From contig CAVSZA010000017.1 in the NCBI GenBank assembly GCA_963732095.1, positions 1-64,000 of the forward strand: a stretch of 64,000 nucleotides of DNA, in the 5' to 3' direction. Below the pieces are notes generated by a model. That model was given only the letters and a program-made list of their open reading frames with translations. It made no database searches and was not told where the DNA came from. The DNA comes from AP-15 sp963732095 (lineage in GTDB: Bacteria; Pseudomonadota; Alphaproteobacteria; ATCC43930; CGMCC-115725). A program made the position numbers and the translations under genes. Positions 7,380 through 16,423 of this stretch are shown one piece after another; the stretch's first letter is position 1, and the number at the start of each line of letters is the position of its first letter.

Positions 7380-10300
7380 CTATCGCAATTCGTCGAGGAG
7401 CGCCTTTGCCTCCTTCAGACCGGCGGTGTCGAAGCCCTCGGTGAACCAGCCGTAGACGGGTGCCAGCAGTTCGCACGCTTCGGCCCGCCGGCCCTGCTCG
7501 GCCCACAGCCGTGCGAGGCTCGTGGCAGCGCGCAATTCCAGCGATCTTGCTTGTTGGGCTTGGGCGATATGGATCGCTCGCTGAAGCGAGGCTTGGCCCT
7601 CGTCGAGCTTGTTCTCGGCGAGCAGCACAGTCCCGGTAAGGCGGTGCAGTTCCGCATCCCACTTATGCTCGCCGGTGGCGTCCGCTGTTTCCAATCCCTC
7701 CCGCAATGCGGCCAGTGCCGCCGCTCGATCGCCGCGGCGCGCCAAACCCTCGGCCAGGAACGCCAGACCAAAAGGCAAATTGAAAGTCCGTCCGAGCTCG
7801 GTCCATTTCGCTACGCCCTCGCGAATGCGGGCGATTGCTTCGTCGACGGCACCTTGTCCGAGCAATGCCGCGCCACGCAGCATGCCTGGTTCGAGATTAA
7901 ACGAGAGCCGCTGCTCCGCAGCCACCGCCTCAGCAGCATCGAGTTGGCGCAGGGCTCGTTCTGGCTCACGGCGATTGAGGTAAACCTGCGAAGAAAGAAG
8001 GAGAGCAAAGCCCAGCGTGAACGGGTGGGCGATCCGCTCGGCCAGCGCCAAACCCTTAGCGGTGCTGGCGAACGCCTTGTCGGGATATCCGAGCAACCAT
8101 TCGGCCCAAGCGCCAGTAATTTGGGCGCAAACACCGGGATCGTGTCCACCATAGACGAGCCGATGGGACGCATGCTTCTCCGGATCGTAGAGCAGGCGTC
8201 CGGCGTCGGCGTGCTCGCGAGTTTTTGCCGGATCCCCCGCGTGACCCCACGTCGTCCAGCCGCTGTGATGCGCCTGGAGCCGCAATCCATCGTCTCCCTC
8301 CCGTTCGGCCATCCGCAGCAACCTCTCTGAGAGCGGCCCGGCGGCGGCTATTCCACCGGACGCGTTATCGCGAGTTGACTGCCACACCCCATAGAGCGCC
8401 TCAAACCGTTGTTGCAGCTCGCCGCTGCTCTCGGCGAGCTCGAGCGCCCGCGCATAAGCCGGCATCGCGTTGACAGCGCCTTTGGCGGTAAACAGACAGA
8501 GCCCCAATGCCAGTTGCAGCTCGATTTCGCGGCGGTCCCGGACCGGGCTCTCCGGTAATGAACGGAGCAGGCCGAGACCCCGCTCCAGATGGGCAATCGC
8601 TTCGCGGTAAGCCAATCGCGCCGCGGCATGCCCCCCCGCCTTCAGCCACTGGCCAACCGCGCGTTCGGTGCTGCCGGCCGCCGTCAGGTGATGGGCGAAC
8701 AACTGCGGCTCGCGCTCGACGAGATCGGCAAAATGCTCTTCCAGCGCGGCCGCGACGCGCGCGTGCAATTCCTGCCGTCGTCCGCGCAATAGCGTCGAGT
8801 AGGCAGCGTCCTGCACCAACGCGTGCTTAAACAGGTAGGAGGCGTGCGGAGCGGTACCGCGACAAAACAGCAATCCCGCATCGCCGAGCTGACCCAACGC
8901 GGCCTGCAATTCCCTCTCGGGACGCTGCGCCACCGGCTCGATCAGTTCATAGGCAAATTCGCGGCCGAGCACGGCACCGATCTGCGCGATCTCTTTGGCA
9001 GCCGGCCCTAGCCGGTCGAGCCGCGCCATCAGCGAGGCGTGCAAGGTCGCCGGCACCGACAGCGCGGCAAGCGATGCAGTTCCCAGAACTGCGGCAACCC
9101 GGTCGCCCTGCGCGGCGCTTTCCAGCACCGCCTTGGTCAGCTCCTCGACAAAAAGCGGCACCCCGTCGGTGCGCTCGACGATCTCGGCGACGATATCGGC
9201 GGTGAGCGCAGCATTGCCGGCCAGAGTTTGCACCAGCGCCTCGCCGTCTCGTTCGCCGAGCCGATTGAGCGCCGAACTCGTGACGTGGGAGCGGCCGCCC
9301 CAGGGCGGCTGAAATTCGGGACGAAAGGTGACGGCCAGCAGCACCCGCAGCTGCCGCACCCGGTCGACGGTCAGATCCAACAGCTCGCGCGAGGTTGGGT
9401 CGATCCAGTGGGCGTCCTCGAACACCATCAGCACCGATCGGTGCCGCGCCTCGGCTTCGAGCTGGCCGAGCAGAGCCTCGAACAGCTTCTCCCGCTTGCG
9501 CTGCGGGCTGAGGTTGAGGTCCGCGGCGGAACTCGGCAGCGACAACAGCTCGCTCACCAGCGCGATATCGTCGTCATCCCGCGCGCCCGGAGCGAGCAAT
9601 GCCCGCAGTTTGGCGAGCTTGGCTTCGACCGTGTCGTCGCGGGTAAATCCGGCGGCGCGTTCGAGCTGCGCGATGAAGGGGTAGAGCGCACTGTCCTGGT
9701 GGTGCGGCGAGCAGAAGTAGCGGAGGCGGGTATGCGGCTCGGTTCCGATGTGCTCGGAAAGTGCCGCCGTCAGCCGCGACTTGCCGATGCCCGGCTCGCC
9801 GGAGATCAGCACCACCCGTCCTTCGCCGGTCTTCGCCTGTTGCCAGCGGCGCAAAAGCAACTCGACTTCCTCATCACGACCGACGAGCGTCGTCGCCCCC
9901 GAGCGCAACGCTTCGAACCGGCTCAACACCCCGCTCTCGCCAATGACCCGCCACGCCGGTTGCGGCTCGGCAAACCCGGCGAGCGCTTGCGGCCCGAGAT
10001 CGTCGAGCTCGAACAACCCGCCGACCTGCCGGCGCGTCGCTTCGCCGATGACCAGCGCGTTCGGCGCTGCCAGGGCCTGCAGCCGTGCGGCGAGGTTCGG
10101 GGTCTCGCCGACGACCCCGCGCTCCTGTGCGGCGCCCTCGCCGATCAGATCGCCGACCACGGCAAGCCCGGTTGCAACGCCGAGCCGCACGCGCAAATCC
10201 TGTCGCGCAGGCAATCGGTCGATTGCCTCGATCACCGCCAGCCCAGCGCGCACCGCCCGCTCGGCATCGTCCTCATGCGCTTGCGGATAGCCGAAATAGA

Positions 10301-10778
10301 TCAGGACGCCGTCGCCCATGTATTTGGCGACAAAACCGTCGAAGCGGCCGACCGTCTCGGCGACGGCGCGGTGATATGCGCCCATCAGCTCGCGCAGATC
10401 CTCCGGATCATGACGGGTCGAGAGCGCGGTCGAGCCGACGAGATCGCAGAACATGACCGTCAGCTGCCGCCGTTCCGCCTCGGCCCCCACCCTTCCCTCC
10501 CCCGTGATCCCCGGGGCAAGCCCGGGGAGGGGAGGGTTAGGGAGGGGGCTGCCGCCATAGGGCGCGATAGGTGGAATGGGGGTCGGCAATGCTTCGGCCG
10601 TGCCGAATGCGGCGATGGCGTCGAGCAGTCTGCGACGATGGCCGATCGAGGTGACGCCTAGCTCCCGCAGATCATCGGCGGTCAGCCGTCGTAATATCTC
10701 CTCGTCAATGTCGTTGGCGCGGAACGCGGGGACGTATTGCTCGAGCCCGAGCCCACGCAGCCATTCGGCTACATCCAT
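7380..10778 (-). CDS. SAM - class III adenylate/guanylate cyclase - AAA ATPase - TPR signalling protein
   Basis: A 1132-residue multidomain protein. Residues 1-60 form a SAM domain (MDVAEWLRGLGLEQYVPAFR). Residues about 104-290 form a class III cyclase domain with metal Asp in FCDLVGST and GDGVLIYFG, and the catalytic Asn/Arg segment VVGETPNLAARL. Next comes an ATPase with Walker A GEPGIGKSR (residues 327-335) and Walker B VLMVFEDAHW, then about 450 residues of TPR-like helices. This is the adenylate cyclase/guanylate cyclase-ATPase family common in rhizobia and relatives; cyclase activity is plausible because the catalytic residues are kept. A palindromic repeat is translated in the linker at residues 75-98. 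No partner gene is adjacent. Confidence 0.92.
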   Translation of the reverse strand: MDVAEWLRGLGLEQYVPAFRANDIDEEILRRLTADDLRELGVTSIGHRRRLLDAIAAFGTAEALPTPIPPIAPYGGSPLPNPPLPGLAPGITGEGRVGAEAERRQLTVMFCDLVGSTALSTRHDPEDLRELMGAYHRAVAETVGRFDGFVAKYMGDGVLIYFGYPQAHEDDAERAVRAGLAVIEAIDRLPARQDLRVRLGVATGLAVVGDLIGEGAAQERGVVGETPNLAARLQALAAPNALVIGEATRRQVGGLFELDDLGPQALAGFAEPQPAWRVIGESGVLSRFEALRSGATTLVGRDEEVELLLRRWQQAKTGEGRVVLISGEPGIGKSRLTAALSEHIGTEPHTRLRYFCSPHHQDSALYPFIAQLERAAGFTRDDTVEAKLAKLRALLAPGARDDDDIALVSELLSLPSSAADLNLSPQRKREKLFEALLGQLEAEARHRSVLMVFEDAHWIDPTSRELLDLTVDRVRQLRVLLAVTFRPEFQPPWGGRSHVTSSALNRLGERDGEALVQTLAGNAALTADIVAEIVERTDGVPLFVEELTKAVLESAAQGDRVAAVLGTASLAALSVPATLHASLMARLDRLGPAAKEIAQIGAVLGREFAYELIEPVAQRPERELQAALGQLGDAGLLFCRGTAPHASYLFKHALVQDAAYSTLLRGRRQELHARVAAALEEHFADLVEREPQLFAHHLTAAGSTERAVGQWLKAGGHAAARLAYREAIAHLERGLGLLRSLPESPVRDRREIELQLALGLCLFTAKGAVNAMPAYARALELAESSGELQQRFEALYGVWQSTRDNASGGIAAAGPLSERLLRMAEREGDDGLRLQAHHSGWTTWGHAGDPAKTREHADAGRLLYDPEKHASHRLVYGGHDPGVCAQITGAWAEWLLGYPDKAFASTAKGLALAERIAHPFTLGFALLLSSQVYLNRREPERALRQLDAAEAVAAEQRLSFNLEPGMLRGAALLGQGAVDEAIARIREGVAKWTELGRTFNLPFGLAFLAEGLARRGDRAAALAALREGLETADATGEHKWDAELHRLTGTVLLAENKLDEGQASLQRAIHIAQAQQARSLELRAATSLARLWAEQGRRAEACELLAPVYGWFTEGFDTAGLKEAKALLDELR
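10484..10549. repeat. palindromic repeat inside coding sequence
   Basis: A C/G-tract palindrome built around GATCCCCGGGGCAAGCCCGG, flanked by CCCTCCCC and GGGGAGGG arms and followed by GGGTTAGGGAGGGGG. It encodes an in-frame Pro/Gly-rich linker between the SAM and cyclase domains. It resembles the intergenic palindromes of alphaproteobacteria rather than ordinary coding sequence. Confidence 0.65.
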
Positions 10779-10854
10779 CGAATTTGCCTGACGCCACCCA
10801 ACGGCGGACCATTACAACCACCCTGCGGCATTCTGTCCAGACTGCGTCGGAGGT

Positions 10855-11712
10855 TTAGGAAGCGGCGCGGCGGGCCGTCACCAGAAAAATGGTGGAAGGA
10901 AGCACCATATCTCCGCCCTTCGCATAGGCTGCGAAGGCCTCGGTCATTTCCTCCTTGATCAGCTCGCGGACGCGTTCCTGCGGCTTCTTCTCCTCGATCA
11001 GCCGGCCCGAGGGACCCATGATGCAGGCGTGCTCGGCCTCCTCCCGGGGGCTCGCGCCGATAATGTCGGGCGTCTCGCGCCGGATCTCGATGCCTTCGTA
11101 CCCCGCCCCTTCGAGGACCGAGCGCACGTATTCCGGATCGGCGAAAGCCATGGGCCCCGGTGCGTGGGGAGGCTTCGGCGCGGGCGGTCCCAGATGCCGA
11201 AGGGCAACTTCGTAGGGGATCAGCCAGTGCCGATTCTCCTCGAGCCTTGCCCAGCACGCAAAACACAGCCGCCGGCCGGGCCGCAACGCACCAAGCAGGT
11301 TTCGAAAGGCGGCTACCGGATCGGCAAAGAACATCACGCCAAACCGCGACGCGATAAGGTCGAAGCGGTTGGGTTCGAAGGTGTGAACCTGCGCGTCCGC
11401 ATTCAGCAGCTTGATGTTGCGCAGCCCGCTCTGCGAGATCCGTTCACGCGCGGCAGCCAGCATCGGCTCGGAGATGTCGATCCCGACGACCTCGCCGGTG
11501 TCGCCGACCGCCTCGGCCAGGGGCACCGTCGCGGCGCCAGTGCCGCAGCCGACCTCCAATACCCTTTCTCCGGGTGCGACCGCCGATCGCGCCAGCAGCA
11601 GATCGTTGACCTTCTCCACGCGCTTTTCGACATAGCCGGCGAGCCCGACCCAGCGTGGGCCGGCAACGGTGTTCCAATACTCGAGCTGCGCGGCATTGGC
11701 CCCAGTGCTCAT
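10855..11712 (-). CDS. class I SAM-dependent methyltransferase
   Basis: A 285-residue protein with motif I VLEVGCGTGAATVPLA, the acidic end of strand 2 in EVVGIDISEPML, and the FDLIASRFGVMFFADP segment typical of UbiE/COQ5-like small-molecule methyltransferases. The N-terminal YWNTVAGPRWVG matches this subgroup. It lies 15 bases downstream of the SDR gene on the same strand, so the two are probably co-transcribed. The substrate is not evident. Confidence 0.88.
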   Translation of the reverse strand: MSTGANAAQLEYWNTVAGPRWVGLAGYVEKRVEKVNDLLLARSAVAPGERVLEVGCGTGAATVPLAEAVGDTGEVVGIDISEPMLAAARERISQSGLRNIKLLNADAQVHTFEPNRFDLIASRFGVMFFADPVAAFRNLLGALRPGRRLCFACWARLEENRHWLIPYEVALRHLGPPAPKPPHAPGPMAFADPEYVRSVLEGAGYEGIEIRRETPDIIGASPREEAEHACIMGPSGRLIEEKKPQERVRELIKEEMTEAFAAYAKGGDMVLPSTIFLVTARRAAS

Positions 11713-11727
11713 TTTCGATATCTCCTC

Positions 11728-12561
11728 TCAGTCCGGCTCGATCGGCATTGTCGCGATGCTCTTCCAGGCTATCGGCGCGCCGCATTTCTCCGCCGCTTCG
11801 GCGGGCGGCAGCGAAGTATCCCAATGCACCGCCAGAAAGCGTCGCCCGGTCACCTGCGCGGCGGCGTCGGAGACCAGCCACACCAGTGGCGGGGCCATGA
11901 TCTCGGGGCGCAATAGCCGGCTGCGGTCGGCGACTGCGCCATCCGCGATGATCCGCGTATCGGTCATTCCGCCCGGCACCAGCACATTGGCGGTGACCCC
12001 GGTCCCGGCGAGATCGGCCGACATGATCGCGGTCGCCGCCTCGGCCGCCGCTTTGCTGGCGCCATAGAGGATGTAGCCTTCGCGCAGCATCGTGCCGAGG
12101 CTGGTGGTGACCGTGACGATGCGGCCGCGCTTGGCGCGCAGCATGTGCGGCACGACCGCCCGCGCCATCATCAAAGGCCCCGTCGCATTGACCGCGACAA
12201 AGCGGCTCCATTGCTCCGGCGTGATTTCCCAGAACCGGATCGGATTGCGGCGGCGGTCGGCGCGGATCGAATCCTGGCCGATCCCGGCGTTGTTGACCAG
12301 GATGTCGATCCGGCCGGACGCGCCGAGCACCGCCGACACGATAGCGTCGAACGACGTGGGGTCCGTCAAATCGGCCCGGATCGTCTGCAATGCGCCGCTG
12401 AACCTTGTGCCGTTCGCAGCCGCCTTCAGCTCGTCGAGCCAGGCCGGCTCCCTGTCGACGGCGGCGACATCGATGCCGCCTTCGAGAAGGCCCAAACTCA
12501 TCGCGCGCCCGATGCCGCTCGCCGCTCCCGTTACGATCGCGACCTGCCGTTGACCTGCCAT
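11728..12561 (-). CDS. SDR family NAD(P)-dependent oxidoreductase
   Basis: A 277-residue classical short-chain dehydrogenase. It has the nucleotide-binding TGAASGIGRA, the NNAG motif, a catalytic Ser in TTSLG and the YGASK active-site Tyr and Lys. The C-terminal extension (AVHWDTSLPPAEAAEKCG) is longer than in minimal SDRs. Its partner is the downstream methyltransferase. It is divergent from the AtzG-like/amidase cluster, with the shared control region at 12562-12713. Confidence 0.9.
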   Translation of the reverse strand: MAGQRQVAIVTGAASGIGRAMSLGLLEGGIDVAAVDREPAWLDELKAAANGTRFSGALQTIRADLTDPTSFDAIVSAVLGASGRIDILVNNAGIGQDSIRADRRRNPIRFWEITPEQWSRFVAVNATGPLMMARAVVPHMLRAKRGRIVTVTTSLGTMLREGYILYGASKAAAEAATAIMSADLAGTGVTANVLVPGGMTDTRIIADGAVADRSRLLRPEIMAPPLVWLVSDAAAQVTGRRFLAVHWDTSLPPAEAAEKCGAPIAWKSIATMPIEPD

Positions 12562-12728
12562 CGCGTCTCCTCCAATTCGTTGATCTTGACCGGGTACGAA
12601 CTCTCACACCCGCGCGTTCGCTGCGCAATGCGCATCTGCCGCCAGATATTCTGTTCCGCCGCGCGGCGAATTCCGCCAGAATGCGGCAGCCGGAGCATAG
12701 GGGACACGGGATCGTGAAAACGCAAGGC

Positions 12729-12905
12729 ATGACCCGCGCCGAGGTCGAGACGGCGCTCGCCCGCGCCGGGCTCGAAGTGCCGGAGCGCGAAAAGTCGGAA
12801 ATCGCTGCCGCCGCTCATTTCATCGAGGAAATGGCAGAGCGGGTGCGGGGAAAGCGTGCGATGAGCGCCGAGCCCGCCCACATCTTCCCCCCTCCCGGGG
12901 AGTGA
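12729..12905 (+). CDS. small AtzG-like protein (DUF4089 type)
   Basis: A 58-residue acidic protein, MTRAEVETALARAGLEVPER to EPAHIFPPPGE, that ends four bases before the amidase start. Small GatC-like proteins of this type (AtzG/DUF4089) accompany and stabilise amidase-signature enzymes such as AtzE. The C-terminal EPAHIF-x-P motif and the position match the family. The ATG at 12729 gives the usual N-terminus; an in-frame GTG at 12714 is better spaced from a GGGG stretch and is the alternative. Confidence 0.7.
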   Translation: MTRAEVETALARAGLEVPEREKSEIAAAAHFIEEMAERVRGKRAMSAEPAHIFPPPGE

Positions 12906-12909
12906 CGGC

Positions 12910-14304
12910 ATGGTCCTCGACTTCCTGACGATCGCCGAGGCCGCCGCGCTGATCGGCAAGCGCGAGCTGTCTCCGGTCGAGCTCACCGAGAGCCGACTCG
13001 CGCGCATCGAGCGTTTCGACGACAGGCTCCACAGCTTTATCCGGGTGCTGCGAGAGCCCGCCCTCGCTGCGGCGCGGCGCGCCGAGGCCGAGATCATGGG
13101 CGGCAATTACCGTGGCCCGCTGCACGGCATCCCGATCGGCCTCAAGGATATCTACGAAACCAACGGCGTGCCGACGACCGGCCACTCGAAGGTCCTGATC
13201 GAACATGTGCCGCAGCAGGATGCGACATCGGTCCGCCGCCTGACCGATGCCGGCGCGATCGTGATCGGCAAGCTCGCGACCCATGAATTCGCGCTCGGCG
13301 GCCCGTCTTTCGATCTGCCCTGGCCGCCGGCGCGCAACCCATGGGACACGAGCCGCTTCACCGGCGGGTCGAGTAGCGGCACCGGGGCGGCGGTGGCCGC
13401 GGGCTTGGTGCTCGGCGGCACCGGCAGCGACACCGGTGGCTCGATCCGCGGCCCCGCCGCGTTTTGTGGTCTAGCCGGGCTGAAGCCGAGCTATGGCCGG
13501 ATCAGCCGCGCCGGCATCCTGCCGCTGGCTTTCTCGCTCGACCATGCCGGGCCGATGGCATGGACCGTGGAGGATTGCGCGATCATGCTGCAGGCGATGG
13601 CCGGGTACGACCCCGTCGACCCGGCGAGCGCCGACCGCCCGGTGCCCGACTACCGCGCCGCGCTTTCGGGCGACGTCAAAGGACTGCGCATCGGGCTGAT
13701 TCATCACTTCTACGAGAACGAAAATCCGGCCGATGCGGCGACGCGGCAGGGCATCGCTGCCGCCGTCAACGTATTCGAAGGCCTCGGCTGCTCGGTACGC
13801 GAATTGCGTTTGTCACCACTGGCCGATTGGGCAGCCTGCGGCGTGATGATCATGCTGAGCGAGGCCTACGCGATCCATCAGGCGACGCTGCGCGAGCGGT
13901 TCGGCGATTATGGCGAGATGTTCCGTGACCGTATGGCGCTCGCTGCCTTGGTCAGCGGCGGCGACTACGTCCAGGCGGTGCGGCGCCGCCGCGAGCTGGC
14001 CGCCGAATTCACGACGGCAATGGCCGATCTCGATCTCGCCATCACCGCCGCCGCCCCGGGCGAGGCGCCGGCTATCGACGCCGTCGGCAAGTTCTCGACT
14101 TTCGAGCGCCCGATGCTGACGATGCCCTTCAACGTCACCGGCACCCCGGCGATGTCGGTTTGTTGCGGCTACAGCCCGGCCGGTTTGCCTTTGGCCTTCC
14201 AGCTGTGCGGCAAGCCGTTCGACGAGGCGACGGTGCTGCGGGCCGCACACGCCTACGAAACGGCCACGCCGTGGCGCTCGATTCGCCCGCGGCTGGAGTC
14301 CTAG
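12910..14304 (+). CDS. amidase signature enzyme (AtzE/GatA-like)
   Basis: A 464-residue amidase with the Ser-cisSer-Lys triad: Lys79 in IGLKDIYET, the cis-Ser in TGGSSSGTGAA (about 154) and the nucleophile in GSDTGGSIRGPA (Ser178). It hydrolyses an amide or carboxyl-urea type bond; the substrate is unknown. The preceding AtzG-like gene suggests the biuret-hydrolase-like branch, but GatA-like amidases in catabolic clusters are equally possible. It is followed eight bases later by a flavin monooxygenase-like gene, making an amide or aromatic degradation cluster likely. Confidence 0.9.
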   Translation: MVLDFLTIAEAAALIGKRELSPVELTESRLARIERFDDRLHSFIRVLREPALAAARRAEAEIMGGNYRGPLHGIPIGLKDIYETNGVPTTGHSKVLIEHVPQQDATSVRRLTDAGAIVIGKLATHEFALGGPSFDLPWPPARNPWDTSRFTGGSSSGTGAAVAAGLVLGGTGSDTGGSIRGPAAFCGLAGLKPSYGRISRAGILPLAFSLDHAGPMAWTVEDCAIMLQAMAGYDPVDPASADRPVPDYRAALSGDVKGLRIGLIHHFYENENPADAATRQGIAAAVNVFEGLGCSVRELRLSPLADWAACGVMIMLSEAYAIHQATLRERFGDYGEMFRDRMALAALVSGGDYVQAVRRRRELAAEFTTAMADLDLAITAAAPGEAPAIDAVGKFSTFERPMLTMPFNVTGTPAMSVCCGYSPAGLPLAFQLCGKPFDEATVLRAAHAYETATPWRSIRPRLES

Positions 14305-14312
14305 ACGGTTCG

Positions 14313-15491
14313 ATGACGGGATTTCCGGGGATCGAGTACATCGAGAGCGCACGGGAGCTCGGCCCGGAATTGGACACGGCGGCCGAGGAGATCGAACAGC
14401 GCCGCGAGCTTCCTGAACCGATCGTCGAAGCCCTGGTCGAGCGTGGCCTTTTCCGCCTTCTGTTACCGCGCTCGCTGGGCGGCGCCGAATTGCCGCCGGC
14501 GGCCTATGTGCAAGTCATCGAGGAGGTGGCGAAGCACGACGCCAGCACCGCATGGTGCCTCGGCCAGGCGAACGGCTGCACGATGACTGCGGCCCTGCTC
14601 GACCCGGAAGTGGCGCAAGAGATTTTCGGGGGGAGGCGGGGCATCGTCGCCTGGGGGCCGCCGGGGCCGGCCGAGGCCCGCGCGGTCGCAGGCGGCTACC
14701 GACTGACCGGCACCTGGAGCTTCGCCAGCGGCAGCCATCACGCGACCTGGCTCGGCGCCCATGTGGCGATCCTCGGCGAGGATGGGAGGCCGCGGTTGCG
14801 GCCTGACGGAGGGCCGGTGATTCGGACACTGCTCTTCCCAAAAGCGAGCGCCAAATTTTCCGACATCTGGCATGTCATCGGTTTGCGCGGGACCGGGAGC
14901 GACAGCTATACCGTCACCGACCTGTTCGTCCCGGAAAGCCACACTGTACTGCGGGAAGCCGAGCCGAAGCCCTGTCAGCCGGGCCTGCTCTACGCCTTCA
15001 GCAGCAGCAACATGTATTCCGCCGGCTTCGCCGGGGTCGCGCTCGGCATTGCGCGCAGTACTCTGGACGCTTTTATCGAGCTCGCGCGCGACAAGATCCC
15101 GCGTGGCGCCAAACGCACGTTGCGCGATGACAATGTCGTGCAGTCGCAAGTGGCGCAATCGGAAGCGCGGCTCAGAGCGGCGCGCGCTTTCCTGTTGGGT
15201 TCCCTCGAGCAAATCTGGCGTGAGGTCGCACGGTCGGGGCGGCTGACCCTTGATCACAACACGACGATCCGGCTGGCCTCGACCTGGGCGATCCATCAAG
15301 CAAAGGACGTCGTCGACACGGCCTATCACGCGGCGGGAGCGACGGCGATCTTCGAGAACAACCCGTTCGAGCGCCGCTTCCGCGATGTCCACACCGTGAT
15401 CCAGCAATATCAAGGCCGCCACGCGCATTTCGCAACAGTCGGCCAGGTACTGCTCGGCCTTCAGGCCGAAGGCACGATGTTCACATTTTGA
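14313..15491 (+). CDS. acyl-CoA dehydrogenase-fold flavin monooxygenase (HsaA/DszC-like)
   Basis: A 392-residue protein with an acyl-CoA dehydrogenase fold. The segments TGTWSFASGSHHATWLGAHV and WHVIGLRGTGSDSYTVTDLF, and a C-terminus lacking the usual dehydrogenase active-site context, look like group D two-component monooxygenases (HsaA, DszC, HpaB relatives), which use reduced flavin supplied by a separate reductase. No reductase is adjacent. The ATG at 14313 gives the expected N-terminus; the frame is open further upstream within the amidase gene. The stop is followed closely by the diiron protein gene. Confidence 0.8.
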   Translation: MTGFPGIEYIESARELGPELDTAAEEIEQRRELPEPIVEALVERGLFRLLLPRSLGGAELPPAAYVQVIEEVAKHDASTAWCLGQANGCTMTAALLDPEVAQEIFGGRRGIVAWGPPGPAEARAVAGGYRLTGTWSFASGSHHATWLGAHVAILGEDGRPRLRPDGGPVIRTLLFPKASAKFSDIWHVIGLRGTGSDSYTVTDLFVPESHTVLREAEPKPCQPGLLYAFSSSNMYSAGFAGVALGIARSTLDAFIELARDKIPRGAKRTLRDDNVVQSQVAQSEARLRAARAFLLGSLEQIWREVARSGRLTLDHNTTIRLASTWAIHQAKDVVDTAYHAAGATAIFENNPFERRFRDVHTVIQQYQGRHAHFATVGQVLLGLQAEGTMFTF

Positions 15492-15496
15492 CCGCC

Positions 15497-16333
15497 ATGG
15501 CAGAACGCATTGCACCTCAACGCTCTTTTGCCCGGCAACGCTGGTCGCTCGACGATATTCCATGGCACGCAATCCGCCATGATGTGGTGGCGAACAGCGA
15601 CGCATTCTTTTATCTGGTCGCCTCGGCGTCGCTGATGGAAAGCGCGACGGACCTATACACGGAAAATCTGATCGAGTTTCTTGCCGGCGATGACGAAATC
15701 ACGTCATGGCTGGAGCATTACTGGCTTCCGGAAGAATTGCAACACGGCCGGGCATTGCGCCGTTATGTCGAAACCGCGTGGCCGGAATTCGAGTGGGAAC
15801 CCGCCTACTCGCGGTTCGTCGAGGAATTCAGACCCTTCTGCGACACGTCGCTGGAGACTAGGCGCAGCCTCGAAATGGCCTCGCGTTGCGTTGTCGAGAT
15901 GGGTACGGCGAGCTATTACACGACCCTGTCACGCGCCAGCCCCGAGCCGGTGCTGTCGCTGCTGGCGCGCCGCATCGTCGAAGACGAGGTTCGGCACTAC
16001 AAACATTTCTACCGCTTCTTCCGGCAATACCGCGAGGCCGAATGCCCGAGCCGCGTCGCGATCCTTCCGGCGCTGTGGCGTCGGTTGCGAATGACCGGCG
16101 GTGACGACAGCTTTATTGTTCTGAGAAATGTCTATCGAGGTCGTTATCCCGAGGCCGCCTTCGACGCTGCGATGTATCGCGACTTGCGCCGGCAATGCCG
16201 CGATCTCGTGCGCGAACATTTTCCGCACGAGATGAGCGTGCGCATGCTGCTGAAGCCGCTGGCGCTCGGTCCGCGCACCCAGCGTGCCGCGTTGCCGGTC
16301 GCGGTGGCGCTGGCGCGCCGCCTGGTGCCGTAG
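15497..16333 (+). CDS. ferritin-like diiron protein
   Basis: A 278-residue all-helical protein with two carboxylate/His pairs: EELQH (E79/E80 and H83) and EDEVRH (E164, H167), plus single Glu residues in MESATDLY and VVEMGTASYY. This is the ligand set of ferritin-like diiron oxygenases, desaturases and related proteins. The start chosen is the ATG at 15497, five bases after the monooxygenase stop; a TTG at 15488 overlaps that stop. The position suggests it oxidises an intermediate in the same cluster. The exact family is not recognised. Confidence 0.75.
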   Translation: MAERIAPQRSFARQRWSLDDIPWHAIRHDVVANSDAFFYLVASASLMESATDLYTENLIEFLAGDDEITSWLEHYWLPEELQHGRALRRYVETAWPEFEWEPAYSRFVEEFRPFCDTSLETRRSLEMASRCVVEMGTASYYTTLSRASPEPVLSLLARRIVEDEVRHYKHFYRFFRQYREAECPSRVAILPALWRRLRMTGGDDSFIVLRNVYRGRYPEAAFDAAMYRDLRRQCRDLVREHFPHEMSVRMLLKPLALGPRTQRAALPVAVALARRLVP

Positions 16334-16353
16334 ATTTGACCTAGGCCGTAAAA

Positions 16354-16367
16354 TTGACCTAGATCAA
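16354..16367. promoter_or_regulatory. FNR/FixK-like box upstream of usp
   Basis: TTGACCTAGATCAA fits the TTGA-N6-TCAA anaerobox consensus and ends 56 bases before the universal stress protein start. A similar half-site TTTGACCTAGG lies just upstream (16335-16345). Universal stress genes are often under FNR/FixK-type control in alphaproteobacteria. Regulation is inferred. Confidence 0.6.
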
Positions 16368-16423
16368 ATTGGATCGACGGCAATTCGGTACAGTACTCGT
16401 CGCGACCGGCCAGTGGAGGTCAG

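Noticed and set aside
9039..10661. A 540-codon open frame opposite the cyclase gene
   Set aside because: Its translation is rich in Arg, Gln and His without domains, while the minus strand carries complete SAM, cyclase and ATPase motifs.
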